NCBI RefSeq assembly: GCF_030269685.1
Contig: NZ_BSTT01000013.1
Coordinates: 62,001-126,000, forward strand
DNA: 64,000 nucleotides
Origin: Actinomycetospora sp. NBRC 106378
Lineage (GTDB): Bacteria; Actinomycetota; Actinomycetes; Mycobacteriales; Pseudonocardiaceae
Reading direction: 5' to 3'
Part shown: positions 63,968 through 64,000 of the stretch, piece by piece
Numbering within the stretch: position 1 is the stretch's first letter
Layout of the letters: each line of letters begins with the position of its first letter
Program-made: the position numbers and the translations under genes
The notes under the pieces: model-generated
Databases searched by the model: none
What the model was told of the DNA's origin: nothing
Seen by the model: only the letters and a program-made list of their open reading frames with translations

Positions 63968-64000
63968 GCCGCGACCCCCGGTCACGACGACGGCCGGTGT

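Overview
The window is very GC-rich (roughly three quarters G+C by eye), densely packed, full of GTG starts and 1- to 8-base gene overlaps, and carries many leaderless promoters of the TAnnnT type. Together with a mycofactocin cluster, a form II CO-dehydrogenase-like operon and the block mfd / mazG / transglycosylase / eno / ftsB-like / DUF501 / ppx (the order known from Mycobacterium), this points to an actinobacterium, most likely of the Pseudonocardiales. There is no phage, no transposase and no CRISPR array.

Layout. 1-9.7 kb: mycofactocin (MFT) region with partial mftR (divergent), mftA, mftB, mftC, two FadH/OYE-type flavoenzymes standing where mftD usually stands, mftE, an NTF2-like gene, a TetR gene, mftF from its own promoter, and a MOSC gene. 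10.1-14.9 kb: coxS-coxL-coxM-coxG, form II judged by the AYRGAGR motif and the S-L-M order. 15-18.6 kb: a co-directional run of class III CoA-transferase, DmpA-type peptidase, exo/endonuclease-phosphatase and AraC regulator. 18.6-23.5 kb: DNA-repair genes (AlkA-type glycosylase, ogt) with a VOC protein, an esterase, and a divergent FAD monooxygenase/TetR pair. 23.5-34.1 kb: molybdenum genes (moaA, moaD, Mop-domain regulator, modABC) flanking an HlyD-like protein, two secreted proteins, a LuxR-type regulator and an acyl-CoA dehydrogenase. 34.2-43 kb: SDR/LysR pair, EAL-DICT protein, AMP nucleosidase, acyl-CoA synthetase, cold-shock protein, DUF2771 and MFS genes. 43-64 kb: the conserved mfd-to-ppx block with an iron-box-controlled efeUOB operon inside it, then udg, a tRNA-Leu, a PIG-L-like gene and a LOV-GAF-PP2C photoreceptor phosphatase.

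How the genes fit together. Molybdate uptake (modABC), pterin cofactor synthesis (moaA, moaD), a MOSC protein and a molybdenum hydroxylase (coxSLM) lie within about 25 kb. MFT is a peptide-derived redox cofactor; the two OYE-type flavoenzymes are its likely partners here.

The least expected signal is not a gene. Small palindromic repeats are scattered through the window in at least three families. A 57-bp family has three full copies and one half copy; two full copies sit in frame inside MFT genes (first OYE gene and mftF). A 51-bp family sits in frame inside the second OYE gene and again behind mfd. A 28-bp family ends two transcription units. In addition a 12-base core CCCGTCGTCGGG (either strand) recurs ten times, mostly inside genes and in different reading frames. 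All coordinates, motifs and translations were read by eye; no database search was possible.
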